The translations under genes were made by a program, and so were the position numbers. From JAJPKK01 sp963824905 (GTDB lineage Bacteria > Pseudomonadota > Alphaproteobacteria > Rhizobiales > Xanthobacteraceae), in the NCBI GenBank assembly GCA_963824905.1, contig CAWGRH010000003.1, positions 1 to 64,000 of the forward strand: 64,000 bases of DNA, read 5' to 3'. Numbering within the stretch: position 1 is the first letter of the stretch; each line of letters opens with the position of its first letter. The notes beneath the pieces are model-generated. The model saw only the letters and a list, made by a program, of their open reading frames with translations, was not told the origin of the DNA and searched no databases. Positions 9,098 through 18,399 of this stretch are shown here, in pieces.

Positions 9098-9943
9098 AAC
9101 GTGCCTCCATGAAACACGCCGCGTCGCCACGCAAACAGCTGCGGCGCCAACGGAGCAAAACACGATGTTCAGAATGCCCGCCCGCCGACGGCACCAACGC
9201 TGCCGTTAATTGGCAGGGCTACGGCTGGCCCCGCTGGCAGCTCTAAGTGAGGATACAGCGATTGCCGACACGCTTGGAAGGGGCACTCGCCGCTAGCGCG
9301 TTGCAGCTCCCAGTTAAGAGAGGCGGTCTGCTTGTGATAACGGACCCACTGTGTGCGTGACGGACAGGTGGTCTCGCCTTTTTCACCCTTCATGTGGGTC
9401 AGCGTCAAACCGTTCTACCGTGTGTTAGCGGGACCGGCCGCCTCCGAGCCTGGCAGCGTGCTCGACCGCGTCAAGGGATGGCCTTCATGGCGCCGCGCGC
9501 GTTGACAGGCCGGCGCCACGGCCACCCTTGACCCGCTGTGCGCGCGCTGCCCCATCATCAGTGCAGGTCGGGACGAAGAAACGGCTTCCAGGTCGAACAA
9601 AAGAAACTGACCAAGTTCTGTCGAAACCCTGCCCGTCGTGCCATGACACCACGCGGCAGGACCGTCCACGCCTTCCGGTACTGCCGCCATTCCACCAATG
9701 AAGGCGACAGATCACGAGCTACAAAAACACGACAAGTTCACCCGCTACCAAATAGTTGTGGAGGGGCAATGTCGTCATTCGATCCGGCGTGCTGGCCGCC
9801 GCTTAATGACGCTCTCCTCGGGGCACAGTCTCGTCGCTTGCGCGAGCGGAGGTACGCCGTCGAGGTCGGTCCAGCGTCATTGAAAAATCCGTCCGGATAC
9901 CGGCTATAGTGTCGCGTCAGTTTCGGTCTTTGAGGAGGACACC
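9098..9943. other. Intergenic stretch, no convincing gene
   Basis: Several short frames exist here but none looks like a protein family or has a good start. The only notable structure is a long hairpin at 9470-9532, listed separately. The right end must hold the promoter of the dehalogenase gene. Confidence 0.45.
9470..9532. repeat. Long imperfect hairpin
   Basis: The outer arm gtcaagggatggcc (9470-9483) pairs with ggccacccttgac (9520-9532) with one bulged base. The inner arm tggcgccg (9488-9495) pairs with cggcgcca (9511-9518). No T-tract follows on either strand, so it is not a typical terminator. It could be a recombination site, a transcript structure or a mobile-element end. Confidence 0.55.
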
Positions 9944-10753
9944 ATGAATCTCACTCGACGCACCCTAATTCGCGGCGGCGCCGCGTTGGCGACCACAGGC
10001 GTGCTTGCGCGGAGCCGCGCGCTTGCACAGGGCGCGGCAGGGGTGCCGATGCCGGAGGTCAAGGCACTTGTGTTCGACACCTTCGGCACCGTCGTCGATT
10101 GGCGCAATGGCGTGGCCCGCGAAACGGAGCGAATTCTCAAGCCAATGGGCTACAATCTTGACTGGCCCGCGTTTGCAGACGCCTGGCGCAAGGAATATGG
10201 GCCGGGCATGGAGGAAGTGCGCAGTGGCCGGCGTCCGTTCGTCAAGCTGGATATTCTGCATCGGGAAAATCTCGAGCGTGTTCTGCCGCGGTTCAATGTC
10301 GAAAAGCTCACCGAGCCGACGCTCGCCGAGCTTAACCTCGCCTGGCATAAACTAGACGCGTGGCCGGATGTCGGTCCGGCCTTTGCGCGGCTGCACAAGC
10401 GGTTCCTGATGTCGCCTTGCTCGAACGGCAACATCGCACTGATGGCCGATGTGGGGCGGCGCAACAATCTGCCATGGGACGCAATTCTTGGTTCGGAGAT
10501 CGCTCAGGGCTACAAACCGCAGCCGAAGGTCTATCTGATAACCTGTGAGGCATTCAACCTGAAGCCCGAGCAGGTCATGATGTGCGCTGCGCACAGCGGC
10601 GACTTGTCGTCCGCCCAGAAGCTCGGGCTCCGCACCGGCCATATCGGTCGGCCGGGAGAGGGTGGTCCGGGGACAGGCGAGACCGCACCGAACGGATCGT
10701 TCGATGTCGTGGGCAAGAACTTCCACGACTTCGCCGACAAGCTTGGGGTGTGA
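9944..10753 (+). CDS. Tat-exported haloacid dehalogenase type II
   Basis: A 269-residue HAD-superfamily protein starting after a gaggaggacacc ribosome site. The N-terminus TRRTLIRGGAALATTGVLA is a twin-arginine signal. The mature part shows motif I VFDTFGTVVDWR (nucleophile Asp), motif II SPCSNGN, the Lys of motif III in GYKPQPKVY, and AAHSGDL near the acidic motif IV. This is the type II 2-haloacid dehalogenase pattern, which hydrolyses L-2-haloacids to D-2-hydroxyacids. Export to the periplasm is unusual for the family. The actual substrate may be different. Confidence 0.88.
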   Translation: MNLTRRTLIRGGAALATTGVLARSRALAQGAAGVPMPEVKALVFDTFGTVVDWRNGVARETERILKPMGYNLDWPAFADAWRKEYGPGMEEVRSGRRPFVKLDILHRENLERVLPRFNVEKLTEPTLAELNLAWHKLDAWPDVGPAFARLHKRFLMSPCSNGNIALMADVGRRNNLPWDAILGSEIAQGYKPQPKVYLITCEAFNLKPEQVMMCAAHSGDLSSAQKLGLRTGHIGRPGEGGPGTGETAPNGSFDVVGKNFHDFADKLGV

Positions 10754-10855
10754 TGGCATCCACGCCAATGCGGCGTCAGCTTTGACCGGCGGCGAGGCTA
10801 TCGCAGGCGGTGGCCGGTGAGGGCATCCCGCCGGTTACCGATCTGCGGAGCCGCG

Positions 10856-11989
10856 TCAGTTCGATCCGACATTCGGCGCATAAGTTTTGGAAAAACCATT
10901 TCGTGTGTTGGTCACCGTGAATGCGCCGTTCGATTGCGCCGTCACTTTGATCCAATAGGCCGGTCCATTGTGGGCCGGTGGCGGGGGGACGTTAGGTCCA
11001 GGCGGCGGCGCCGCGATCGGCGCCACCGGCATTGCGGCGGATGGCTCGTCGAGCAGATTGGCGATGAACATCCCCGGCACGGTGTATTCCTGTCCGCTCA
11101 GCTGGGAGAAGTGCATCTGCCAAAGGTCTTCCAGGCCGGGCGAGCTGTGGATCACCATCATAGAGTCGGGTTCACCGCCCTTGCGCGTGCCGTTGTTCAT
11201 AATGCCAACACGGGGATGCGTGGCGTGAATCATAACCTCCGAATTCGAGGTGTTCTGACCATGATGCAGCCCCAGGAACAAGTCGACGGTGCCGATGCGG
11301 TTATTCGGGCACATCAGCTCGAATTCCTTGTTCTTGGTCAGATCGCCCAGATGGACGGTGCGGAATTTTCCGAACGTGGCGTAAACGCCGACCGACATCG
11401 GGTCCTCCGCGTTGTTTGGTCCGCCCTTGAAGCTCGCGCAATAGGGGTTGGGAGCGCCGGCACCCGGCAATGCCGTTTTGATAGTCTCGCCGCCGGAAGC
11501 TACCACTTGCACCTCAAGGCCAGCGACCGCAATTTTGTCGCCCGGCTTGGCGACCGTATGCTTGGCGTTCGCGTAGAGCCGGGGATAGGTGCTCGCCAGG
11601 AATTCATCCACGGCGGGCGCTGGCTGGACATTGGGTCCATGGTCGATGAAATGCCGGATCGGGATCCGCTTTGCGAGTTCCGCTAAGCCGCCATAATGAT
11701 CGCCGTGCCAGTGGGTGATGATCAAGTTGTCGATCTGGGTCAACCGCGCATCCTTCGCGGCCGCCATGATACGCTCGGCGTCTCGGATTGCTGCATCCGG
11801 CGCAACATTGCCGGTATCGATCAACAGCAACTCGCCGGAGGGCGCGACGAAGAGCGTGGCGTTACCGCCTTCAACGTCGACGACATAAATGTCCAACGTC
11901 GCACGTGTTTGTGACGTGGCGCTGTCCCGCGCCCCCTGAGCGAGCAGCACCAAGCCCGCAATGGTCGTGAGCCACAAAATCTTGCACAT
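10856..11989 (-). CDS. Exported metallo-beta-lactamase-fold hydrolase (ComEC-tail-like)
   Basis: A 377-residue protein with a signal peptide (ILWLTTIAGLVLLAQGA). The domain opens with LDIYVVDVEGGNATLFVAPS, typical of the ComEC/Rec2-like branch. It has the complete metal motif ITHWHGDHYGG and later VHLGDL and GLHHGQNTSN histidines. A proline-rich linker (APPPGPNVPPPPAHNG) precedes a small C-terminal domain (WIKVTAQSNGAFTVTNT). It likely hydrolyses a phosphate or other ester in the periplasm. It is divergent from the PQQ dehydrogenase genes starting at 12246, with about 250 bases between. Confidence 0.85.
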   Translation of the reverse strand: MCKILWLTTIAGLVLLAQGARDSATSQTRATLDIYVVDVEGGNATLFVAPSGELLLIDTGNVAPDAAIRDAERIMAAAKDARLTQIDNLIITHWHGDHYGGLAELAKRIPIRHFIDHGPNVQPAPAVDEFLASTYPRLYANAKHTVAKPGDKIAVAGLEVQVVASGGETIKTALPGAGAPNPYCASFKGGPNNAEDPMSVGVYATFGKFRTVHLGDLTKNKEFELMCPNNRIGTVDLFLGLHHGQNTSNSEVMIHATHPRVGIMNNGTRKGGEPDSMMVIHSSPGLEDLWQMHFSQLSGQEYTVPGMFIANLLDEPSAAMPVAPIAAPPPGPNVPPPPAHNGPAYWIKVTAQSNGAFTVTNTRNGFSKTYAPNVGSN

Positions 11990-12245
11990 GGAGACCCCGT
12001 TCTAACCGCGTGACGTCCAGACTTTTGCCGATGGTACCAATCCGCGCGGGTTTCCGAAAGTCGGCGTTCATGTGCTTTCCCCCAGACCGTCGAGGAGAGA
12101 AGGAGGGACGCTAAAAAACTCGCCAAGGCACGAAGTCGCGGGAAGTTCGGCACGGGGAGAGCGCCCCTCGGATAGCACCCCTTACGGCGAAGACGAAATT
12201 GGCATAGCCTTCGGGTCCAATTTCTCCGCGAGCCGGGAGGCGTGG

Positions 12246-13997
12246 ATGGACAAGGCAAGAGGGTGCCGCCGCAAAGCATCGGCGTCAGGGTTCAAGGGCG
12301 TCGGGCTGGTGCTCGCTGCGGTCGCTGCTCCGTGTGTGGCCCACGCTGCTGACGTGACCTATGAACGCCTGCTCAATCCCGAACCCCAGAACTGGCTTCA
12401 TCACCACCGGGACTTTAACGCCCAGCGCCATTCGCCGCTGACCGCGATCGACAAGACGAACATAAAGAATCTCAAGCTTGCCTTTGCGGTGCCGCTCGGC
12501 GGCAAGTCGGCCGGAGAAAGCCTCGAGGCCACGCCGCTGGTCGATGACGGCTATATGTACATGGTCGACAGCTGGGGCGTCGTCACCAAAGTCGACGTCC
12601 GGTCGGGCACCGCTGGGAAGATCATCTGGAAGATGGATCCCAAGCTGGAGAAGCAGGATCGCAACCGCGGCGTCGCCCTGTGGGGCAACTACGTCATTTC
12701 GGTCACCGGCTATGCGGGCCACGTCATCGCGACCGACAAGGAGACGGGCCAAGTCGTGTGGGAGAAAAACCTCACGGATCAGGAGGATCTCGAAATTACG
12801 GCCGCGCCATTGGCCCTCAAGGACGTGATCCTGGTCGGCGGTTCGGGCGCCGATCGTGGCGGACGCAATTGGGTCGAGGCCATCGATGCCAAGACGGGCG
12901 AGATGGTGTGGAAGACCTATTCGATTCCAGCGCCCGGCGAGCCGGGCAGCGAGACCTGGAAGGACACGGTCAACGCCTGGCGCACCGGGGGCGGCGCATT
13001 CTACGGCACCGGCGCCTTCGATCCCTCGACCAACCTCACCTACTGGGGCTCTGGCAACCCAGTCCCGGCCTACGACAACACGTTCCGTCCGGGCGACAAC
13101 CTCTTCACGTCGAGCGCCATCGCGTTTAACGCCTCGAACGGCAAGATCACCTGGTGGCACCAGTACACGCCGAACGACAACCGCGACTACGACGAGACCG
13201 GCGCCCATATCCTGATCGATGCCAAGATCAACGGCGAGGACCGGAAGATTCTCTCCCATGCGGGTCGCAACGGCTTCACCTACAGCTTCGACCGCGTCAA
13301 CGGCCAGTTTCTCAAGGCCACACAGCACGTCAAGGATCTGACCTGGACCAAGGGGATCGATCCCAAGACCGGCAAGCCCGTCGATTACGATCCAAATCGC
13401 GACGTCCAGATCTACGCGGAAAGCGCCGGTTCGATCGCCAACGGGGTAGCACGGCGGGTGTGCCCGAACATTGCGGGTGGCACCAACTTCTGGCCGGTGT
13501 CCTACAGCCGAAGAACCGGGATGCTCTACATCCCGGCCTATGAAGGCTGCAGCCAGATCACGGTGAACACTGCCGACCACGTCAAGGGCAAGTTCAACGG
13601 AGGCGCGCCGGGGGCGGCAGGCTCGGTCACCAGTTCGATCACCATGCTCGATCCGGTCACCGGCGAGATCAAGAAACGCGCGGAATTCCCCTATCAGAAC
13701 TCGTCCGGCACGCTGACGACCGCGAGCGGTTTGATGTTCACCGGCCTGCTCGACGGCACGCTGGTAGCGCTCGACGACCAGACGCTTGAAGAGGTGTGGC
13801 GATTCAACGTCGGCACCGGCTTCAACGCCGCGCCGATGACCTATGCGGTGAACGGCAAGCAGTACGTGGCGATCGCTTCGGGCGTGTGCTGCGTGCGTCC
13901 CAACGGCGCCGTCAGCAACTCGCTCGCCAGCGTGCGGCGCAATCCGGAACTGCGCGACCAGTCGAACGCGACGGTGCTGTGGGTGTTTGGGCTGTAG
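12246..13997 (+). CDS. PQQ-dependent alcohol dehydrogenase 1 (lanthanide-type signature)
   Basis: A 583-residue exported quinoprotein; the ATG at 12246 has a GGGAGGCG site five bases upstream and the signal peptide ends CVAHA. The propeller carries WKMDPK, NRGVALWG, GEPGSETW and repeated A.(D)xxTGE strands of PQQ dehydrogenases. The active-site segment is NDNRDYDETG: the catalytic Asp followed two residues on by another Asp, as in XoxF/PedH-type lanthanide enzymes. The vicinal cysteine pair usually seen before NRG is missing here; a CC occurs instead near the C-terminus (SGVCCVRP). No cytochrome c domain, so an external electron acceptor is needed. Confidence 0.88.
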   Translation: MDKARGCRRKASASGFKGVGLVLAAVAAPCVAHAADVTYERLLNPEPQNWLHHHRDFNAQRHSPLTAIDKTNIKNLKLAFAVPLGGKSAGESLEATPLVDDGYMYMVDSWGVVTKVDVRSGTAGKIIWKMDPKLEKQDRNRGVALWGNYVISVTGYAGHVIATDKETGQVVWEKNLTDQEDLEITAAPLALKDVILVGGSGADRGGRNWVEAIDAKTGEMVWKTYSIPAPGEPGSETWKDTVNAWRTGGGAFYGTGAFDPSTNLTYWGSGNPVPAYDNTFRPGDNLFTSSAIAFNASNGKITWWHQYTPNDNRDYDETGAHILIDAKINGEDRKILSHAGRNGFTYSFDRVNGQFLKATQHVKDLTWTKGIDPKTGKPVDYDPNRDVQIYAESAGSIANGVARRVCPNIAGGTNFWPVSYSRRTGMLYIPAYEGCSQITVNTADHVKGKFNGGAPGAAGSVTSSITMLDPVTGEIKKRAEFPYQNSSGTLTTASGLMFTGLLDGTLVALDDQTLEEVWRFNVGTGFNAAPMTYAVNGKQYVAIASGVCCVRPNGAVSNSLASVRRNPELRDQSNATVLWVFGL

Positions 13998-14105
13998 CAC
14001 GCGCGGAAGGTGACTGGCCGCAAGTGCCGGCAATCTGAAATCAATGTGATATCTGATCGGTGCATGCATGTGGCGGCGTGCCCGTGGTCCAGGAGGGGAA
14101 ACGTC

Positions 14106-15879
14106 ATGAAAACGAAACTTCTTGCTGCCGCTTTCACGAGTTCACTGCTGATCGCGACAACACTCACGCCGGTACGTGCTGCCGATGTCACCAATGAGCG
14201 CATGCTCAACCCGCAGCGCGAGCCGCAGAACTGGATCCTGCATCACGGTAACTACCAGGGTCACCGCTTCTCGCTGCTCAAAGAGATCGACACAGCCAGC
14301 GTCAAGAACATGCGCCTCGCCTATTCGGTGGCGCTGAGCGGTTTCCAGAGCGGCGGGCGCTACGCCTTCGGCAATCTTGAAGCGACCCCGATCGTCGAGG
14401 ACGGCATCATGTACGTGCCGGACGGCTGGGGCTCGGTCTATGCGATCGATCTTACCGCCGGTAAGAAAGGGCGTCATCAAATGGAAGATGGATCCCGGCA
14501 CCGACCGCGCCTGGGCGGGCGACGTCGCCTGCTGCGGCGTCAATAACCGCGGCGTCGCGTTGTGGAAGGACAAGGTGATCTCCATCGCGCTCGACGGACG
14601 CATGTTCGCCATCAACAAGGCAACCGGTGAAGTCGTGTGGGAGCGCAAGATCGCCGAGCCGGCGCTGGGCGAGACGCTCACCCTGGCGCCGTTGGTCGTC
14701 CGGGATCTTGCGATCGTGGGCTCGGCGGGTGGCGAATTCGGGATCCGCGGTTATATCGAGGCGACCGACCTCAACACCGGCAAGGCCGCCTGGCGCACCT
14801 ATACCATCCCGGGCACCGGCGAGCCGGGCAACGAGACCTGGAAGGACGGCAAGGACCGCTGGAAGCATGGCGGCGGCTCGATCTGGGAGACTGCGACCTA
14901 CGATCCCGAGAGCGACACGTTTTACCAGGGCGTCGGAAACGCAGGCCCGGATTACGATATTCAATACCGCCCGGGCGACAACAAATGGGCCGCCAGCGTG
15001 CTCGCCATCAGCGCGAGTGACGGCAAGATCAAATGGGGCTTCCAGTACACGCCGCAGGACCCCTATGACTTCGACGAGATTTCCGAGCACCCGATCATCA
15101 ATGCAAAGATCAACGGCGAGGAACGCAAGCTCGTCGTCCACGCCGCCCGCAATGGTTTCTTCTACGCGCTCGACCGCACCAACGGCTCATTCGTCGCCGG
15201 CAAGCAATATACGGACGAACTGAACTGGACGACGGGCCTCGATCCCAAGACCGGCAAGCCGCTCAACTACGATCCGAACTCGGACATCCAGATCTACACG
15301 CCAGGCAGCCACGGCATGCGCGGGCAGCCATCGATGCGAAAATGCCCGTCCACAACCGGCGGCAAGAATTGGGAACCCAGCGCCTACAACCCGGAGCTCG
15401 GGCTGATGTACGTAGCCTCGACCGAGGGCTGCAATATCCTCGAGACGGTCGAGCAGAAGGATTTCGTCGACCAGGGCGGCACCGTCAAGCCGCGCGAGCG
15501 CTTTACCGGCGGGAGCGGCAAGAACCCGGAGCGCCGCTATGGCAGTCTCAAGGCGATCGATCCGACCACTGGCGAAACCAAGGCCGCCCTGAAGCTCACC
15601 TACCCGAACTATGCAGGCGCGCTCGCCACCGCTGGCAACCTCGTATTCCTCGGCCACTACGACGGCGCGTTCACCGCCTATGACGCGAGGACACTGGAGG
15701 AGGTGTGGAGCTTCAACGTCGGCACCGGCATCAATGCGCCGGCCGTCACCTTCGCGGTCAACGGCAAGCAATACGTGGCGGTCCTGGCGGGCTCGGCCAT
15801 GCGCGACCAAGTGCTCGGCACCGCGCCGGAGCTGCGGAACAATGCGACGGCCTCGATGCTGTACGTGTTTAGCTTGTAG
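14106..15879 (+). CDS. PQQ-dependent alcohol dehydrogenase 2, one frameshift
   Basis: About 590 residues, starting after aggaggggaaacgtc with a signal peptide (LLAAAFTSSLLIATTL). The frame is broken by one extra base near 14465, between DLTAGKKG and VIKWKMDPGTD; both sides are well conserved, so a sequence error is plausible. It has the vicinal cysteines (GDVACCGVNNRGVALW) that enzyme 1 lacks. The active-site segment is QDPYDFDEIS, again Asp-x-Asp as in lanthanide-dependent relatives. It follows enzyme 1 by about 110 bases and is clearly its paralogue (NPxxEPQNW.HH, GEPGxETWKD). Periplasmic oxidation of alcohols or aldehydes is the expected role. Confidence 0.87.
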
Positions 15880-16330
15880 CGAACTCCTGGAAGGGCGACG
15901 TCAATTGGGCTTCACGCCAGGGTTATGACTGAAGATGAATTCCTAGTCGCTGCAACCTGCGTACGGATCATCTCGGGGCCAGGCGCTCGCCGACCGCACC
16001 GTGCATCCGAGCCGTGCGGCCGCTTGTCGGCTGGCAGTCGGCCAGGGGGCTGACGAGCCGCACCGGCACGTGTGGCACCGGTTCACGCCGAGACAGCACG
16101 CGCCGTGGCTCTCCTGGCTCGGAGGACCTCTTGGGGCTCCGCGAGCGCAAAGTGTTACTGGTGGCAGCACCAACGCCCAGCGCGACACGCTAAAATCTGA
16201 CCGGCTGATAGCGTCCGCACTCCCGCCGCCGTTAACCGCTCGCTAAGCATGAGGTGCCACGATCCGCGTGGTCGCGCACGGAAGTCCCAGCAAGCTGCGG
16301 ACGAGCGGGTTGTCAACCTGAGGAAACCAC
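15880..16330. other. Intergenic stretch, nothing recognised
   Basis: Short open frames on both strands lack plausible starts and resemble no family I know. No clear terminator is visible after the dehydrogenase gene. Confidence 0.4.
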
Positions 16331-16486
16331 ATGATGAGGACCGTGGCCCATTTGCTGCCGTTCGCTGCCCTCGCCGGCGGGATATTGGTTCTGCTGAAGC
16401 CACCGCTCTTGAACTATGTTGTCGCGGTCTATCTGATCCTGGTCGGCACGATCGGGCTCAACAACATGTATCACCTCATCCGCTAG
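16331..16486 (+). CDS. Small membrane protein, DUF3096-like
   Basis: A 51-residue protein (ATG at 16331, or 16334) preceded by gaggaaaccac. It has two hydrophobic segments, LLPFAALAGGILVLL and YVVAVYLILVGTIGL, separated by KPPLLN. The pattern 'G-I-L-hydrophobic-P-x-L-L-N-Y-x-V-A-x-Y-L-I-L-x-G' is that of DUF3096, a family of tiny inner-membrane proteins of unknown role. It is apparently complete and sits 71 bases before the ribbon-helix-helix gene. Confidence 0.8.
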   Translation: MMRTVAHLLPFAALAGGILVLLKPPLLNYVVAVYLILVGTIGLNNMYHLIR

Positions 16487-16557
16487 GAGACGCCAGTGGT
16501 GATGTTGAATGGGCGCCTTCATCGAGCCCCCGCTGCCGAACTGGAGAAGGGTTTGCA

Positions 16558-16938
16558 ATGACACCGGAAGAGCATCGGCGAGGGTCTGCTGCAGTAGCGC
16601 TGCAACGCCTTTCTCATCCTGGGCGCGATGGACGTGAGAGCGCCGCCATCATAGAGAACGACCAGATATCCGAAGTCACGAGACGCCTCTCGGAGCTCCT
16701 CGCCGTCGCAGCGCAGCAGACCCCGGAAGACCGCGGCGCAGCACTGGGGTCAACCGAGAGCGGCGCGCCCGCCCTCGCGCGAAGCATTCCCGACGACGAT
16801 ACGGGCACGGCCATGATCACCCTCCGCGTCGATACGCAGGTGCTCGCTCGCATCGACGCTGCCGCCAAGCGGCTTGGAATTAGCCGTACAGCATGGCTGC
16901 ACCTTGCGGCCGAAGGGCTTCTGGGGGATCGGCGATAA
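16558..16938 (+). CDS. Ribbon-helix-helix protein, copy A
   Basis: From the ATG at 16558 this is 126 residues. The C-terminal 45 (MITLRVDTQVLARIDAAAKR, then LGISRTAWLHLAAEGLLG) form a ribbon-helix-helix DNA-binding fold like CopG/Arc proteins. The first half is polar and less conserved, and a shorter start at 16813 (MITLRVD) is possible. The last 130 or so bases, and the bases just after the stop, recur almost unchanged at 25579-25760. No toxin partner gene is evident beside it. Likely a transcription or plasmid-type regulator; target unknown. Confidence 0.65.
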   Translation: MTPEEHRRGSAAVALQRLSHPGRDGRESAAIIENDQISEVTRRLSELLAVAAQQTPEDRGAALGSTESGAPALARSIPDDDTGTAMITLRVDTQVLARIDAAAKRLGISRTAWLHLAAEGLLGDRR

Positions 16939-17044
16939 TCTACAGATGCCCCGACAACCTCGGCCAAGGCCGATGCCGAACGCTTGGCTCGGTACGGCGA
17001 GGGCGCCTATCGACATGTCGAGCCCTTCCGTCTAGGGGGGCTTA

Positions 17045-18124
17045 TTATTGAGACGCAAAGATCGCTTTCGGAATCATCCCGTGCACGCCCTTCGTGCCGT
17101 CAACCACCTGCGTAATATGGTAGTCGGCGGCTATGCTCGCGATCATGTAGGCTTCTTGCCGACTGACCTTCGGGAATTTCTCGGTGATCAAGTTGATGGT
17201 CTCGCGAACGGCAATCTTCATCGCCTCGTCAAGGCTCGGATCGAGCCCCATCACGATCCAATGGGTGGCGTTCTCGGCGCGTGGCCAAGCGATCTTCATG
17301 TCTTTGCGGACGATGAACTGAAGCGTGCCGCGTAAGCCGGTCTCGATTGCCGACAGATCAACCTCGCCGTCGCCCTGGGCCGCATGGCCGTCGCCGAGTG
17401 AAAACAACGCGCCGCGTACAAATACGGGCATATACAGCGTCGTCCCGGCTGTGATGTCCTTGTTGTCGATATTGCCCGTATGAACCCCCGGAGGCCCGCT
17501 GCTGATACGGCCGGCAGCGGCGATAGGCGCGACGCCCAATGTGCCAAAGAACGGCCGCTCAACCGGAACGATGACACCCGGCGCGAGTTCGGCCTTTTTG
17601 GCGGTCCGGTCGATTTTTATTACCCGCTGAAAAACACCGGGGAACTCAGCAGGCAATGCGCCGAGATAGGGCCGCTGAACGTTGTAGCCGTAGTCGGTCG
17701 CCAACTCGATTCTTTGAATGCGCACTTCGAGCACGTCGCCGGGCTCTGCGCCGTTGATGAAAATCGGCCCGGAAAGAATGTGTGCGCCGGGACCACGATC
17801 CTTGACCTCGCGAAAGATCGTGCGCGTGTATTCCGGCACCGCACTCGGAGGCACGACGTCCGACCGGTCTACCTCCTCTGGAGCGATCTGTGTCGCCGTC
17901 TCGACGGTGACTGTGTCCCCCGAGTTGATCGTGAGGACCGGCTTGAGAGCGGCATTGAAATGGCCGATGTGCACGGTCTGCGGGCTGGGCATTAGCGTGT
18001 ATTCGGCAGCACTCGCGTAGACGGGCAAGAGACCCAGGGCCAAGGTGGTGAGCGCGGGAATTCGCCGGCGTGCTGATCGCCGACAGCAACTCGAAGCATC
18101 CACCACATTTCTGTCGCTCATCAT
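17045..18124 (-). CDS. Exported acetamidase/formamidase family protein
   Basis: About 359 residues with an N-terminal signal (ALTTLALGLLPVYASA). Family landmarks are PxTVHIGHFNAALKPVLTIN.GD, GAHILSGPIFINGAEPGDVLEV, FFGTLGVAPIA, HTGNIDNKDI, and SLGDGHAAQGDGEV. It ends with MKIAVRETINLI and YMIASIAADYHITQVVDG. The family hydrolyses formamide or acetamide to ammonia and the acid. Most characterised members are cytoplasmic, so the export signal is notable and the natural amide is unknown. The exact start is uncertain between ATGs at 18124 and 18121. Confidence 0.9.
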   Translation of the reverse strand: MMSDRNVVDASSCCRRSARRRIPALTTLALGLLPVYASAAEYTLMPSPQTVHIGHFNAALKPVLTINSGDTVTVETATQIAPEEVDRSDVVPPSAVPEYTRTIFREVKDRGPGAHILSGPIFINGAEPGDVLEVRIQRIELATDYGYNVQRPYLGALPAEFPGVFQRVIKIDRTAKKAELAPGVIVPVERPFFGTLGVAPIAAAGRISSGPPGVHTGNIDNKDITAGTTLYMPVFVRGALFSLGDGHAAQGDGEVDLSAIETGLRGTLQFIVRKDMKIAWPRAENATHWIVMGLDPSLDEAMKIAVRETINLITEKFPKVSRQEAYMIASIAADYHITQVVDGTKGVHGMIPKAIFASQ

Positions 18125-18261
18125 CACAATCTCACTCCAAGATGAACTCCAACGGTTCATTCGATCACCTCAGCTCGCAAAATCGCAGCCTTGACTTTCA
18201 GCACCTGGCGAACGAGCCCGTTGGCCGATCTTCTTGCGAAGCACAAGCCGCCTGTCCGCCT

Positions 18262-18399
18262 CTTTCCGGTAGCCCTGTGCTCCCACGACCTAGTCGCTCG
18301 GCACGGTGCCGAGGCTCCGCGACTGGGTGATCTGCCCGTTGTTGACCGGACAGATCGCGCTATCACGCCATGGGATATCGCTGAAGGTGTACTCGGCCG
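18262..18399 (-). pseudogene. Decayed FG-GAP-like repeat fragment
   Basis: Just beyond the stop of the Kelch-type gene, in a different frame, the leftward strand reads SDIPWRDSAICPVNNGQI and then TQSRSLGTVPSD-stop-VVGAQG. This is a shortened copy of the repeat unit found in both large neighbours (SDILWRDxxGxxAIWLLNG, then LGTVPSNWVIAGTGDF). The Trp of the 'SNWV' motif has become TAG at about 18289. It is the tail of a lost gene or a trimmed end of the present one. Confidence 0.7.

Noticed and set aside
12285..14069. 594-codon leftward frame opposite PQQ dehydrogenase 1
   Set aside because: Its product is His/Asp/Arg-rich without any family pattern; it is the antisense shadow of a well-defined gene in GC-rich DNA.
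16249..16557. Longer upstream extension of ribbon-helix-helix copy A
   Set aside because: It would overlap the DUF3096-like gene in another frame, and the ATG at 16558 has its own ribosome site.
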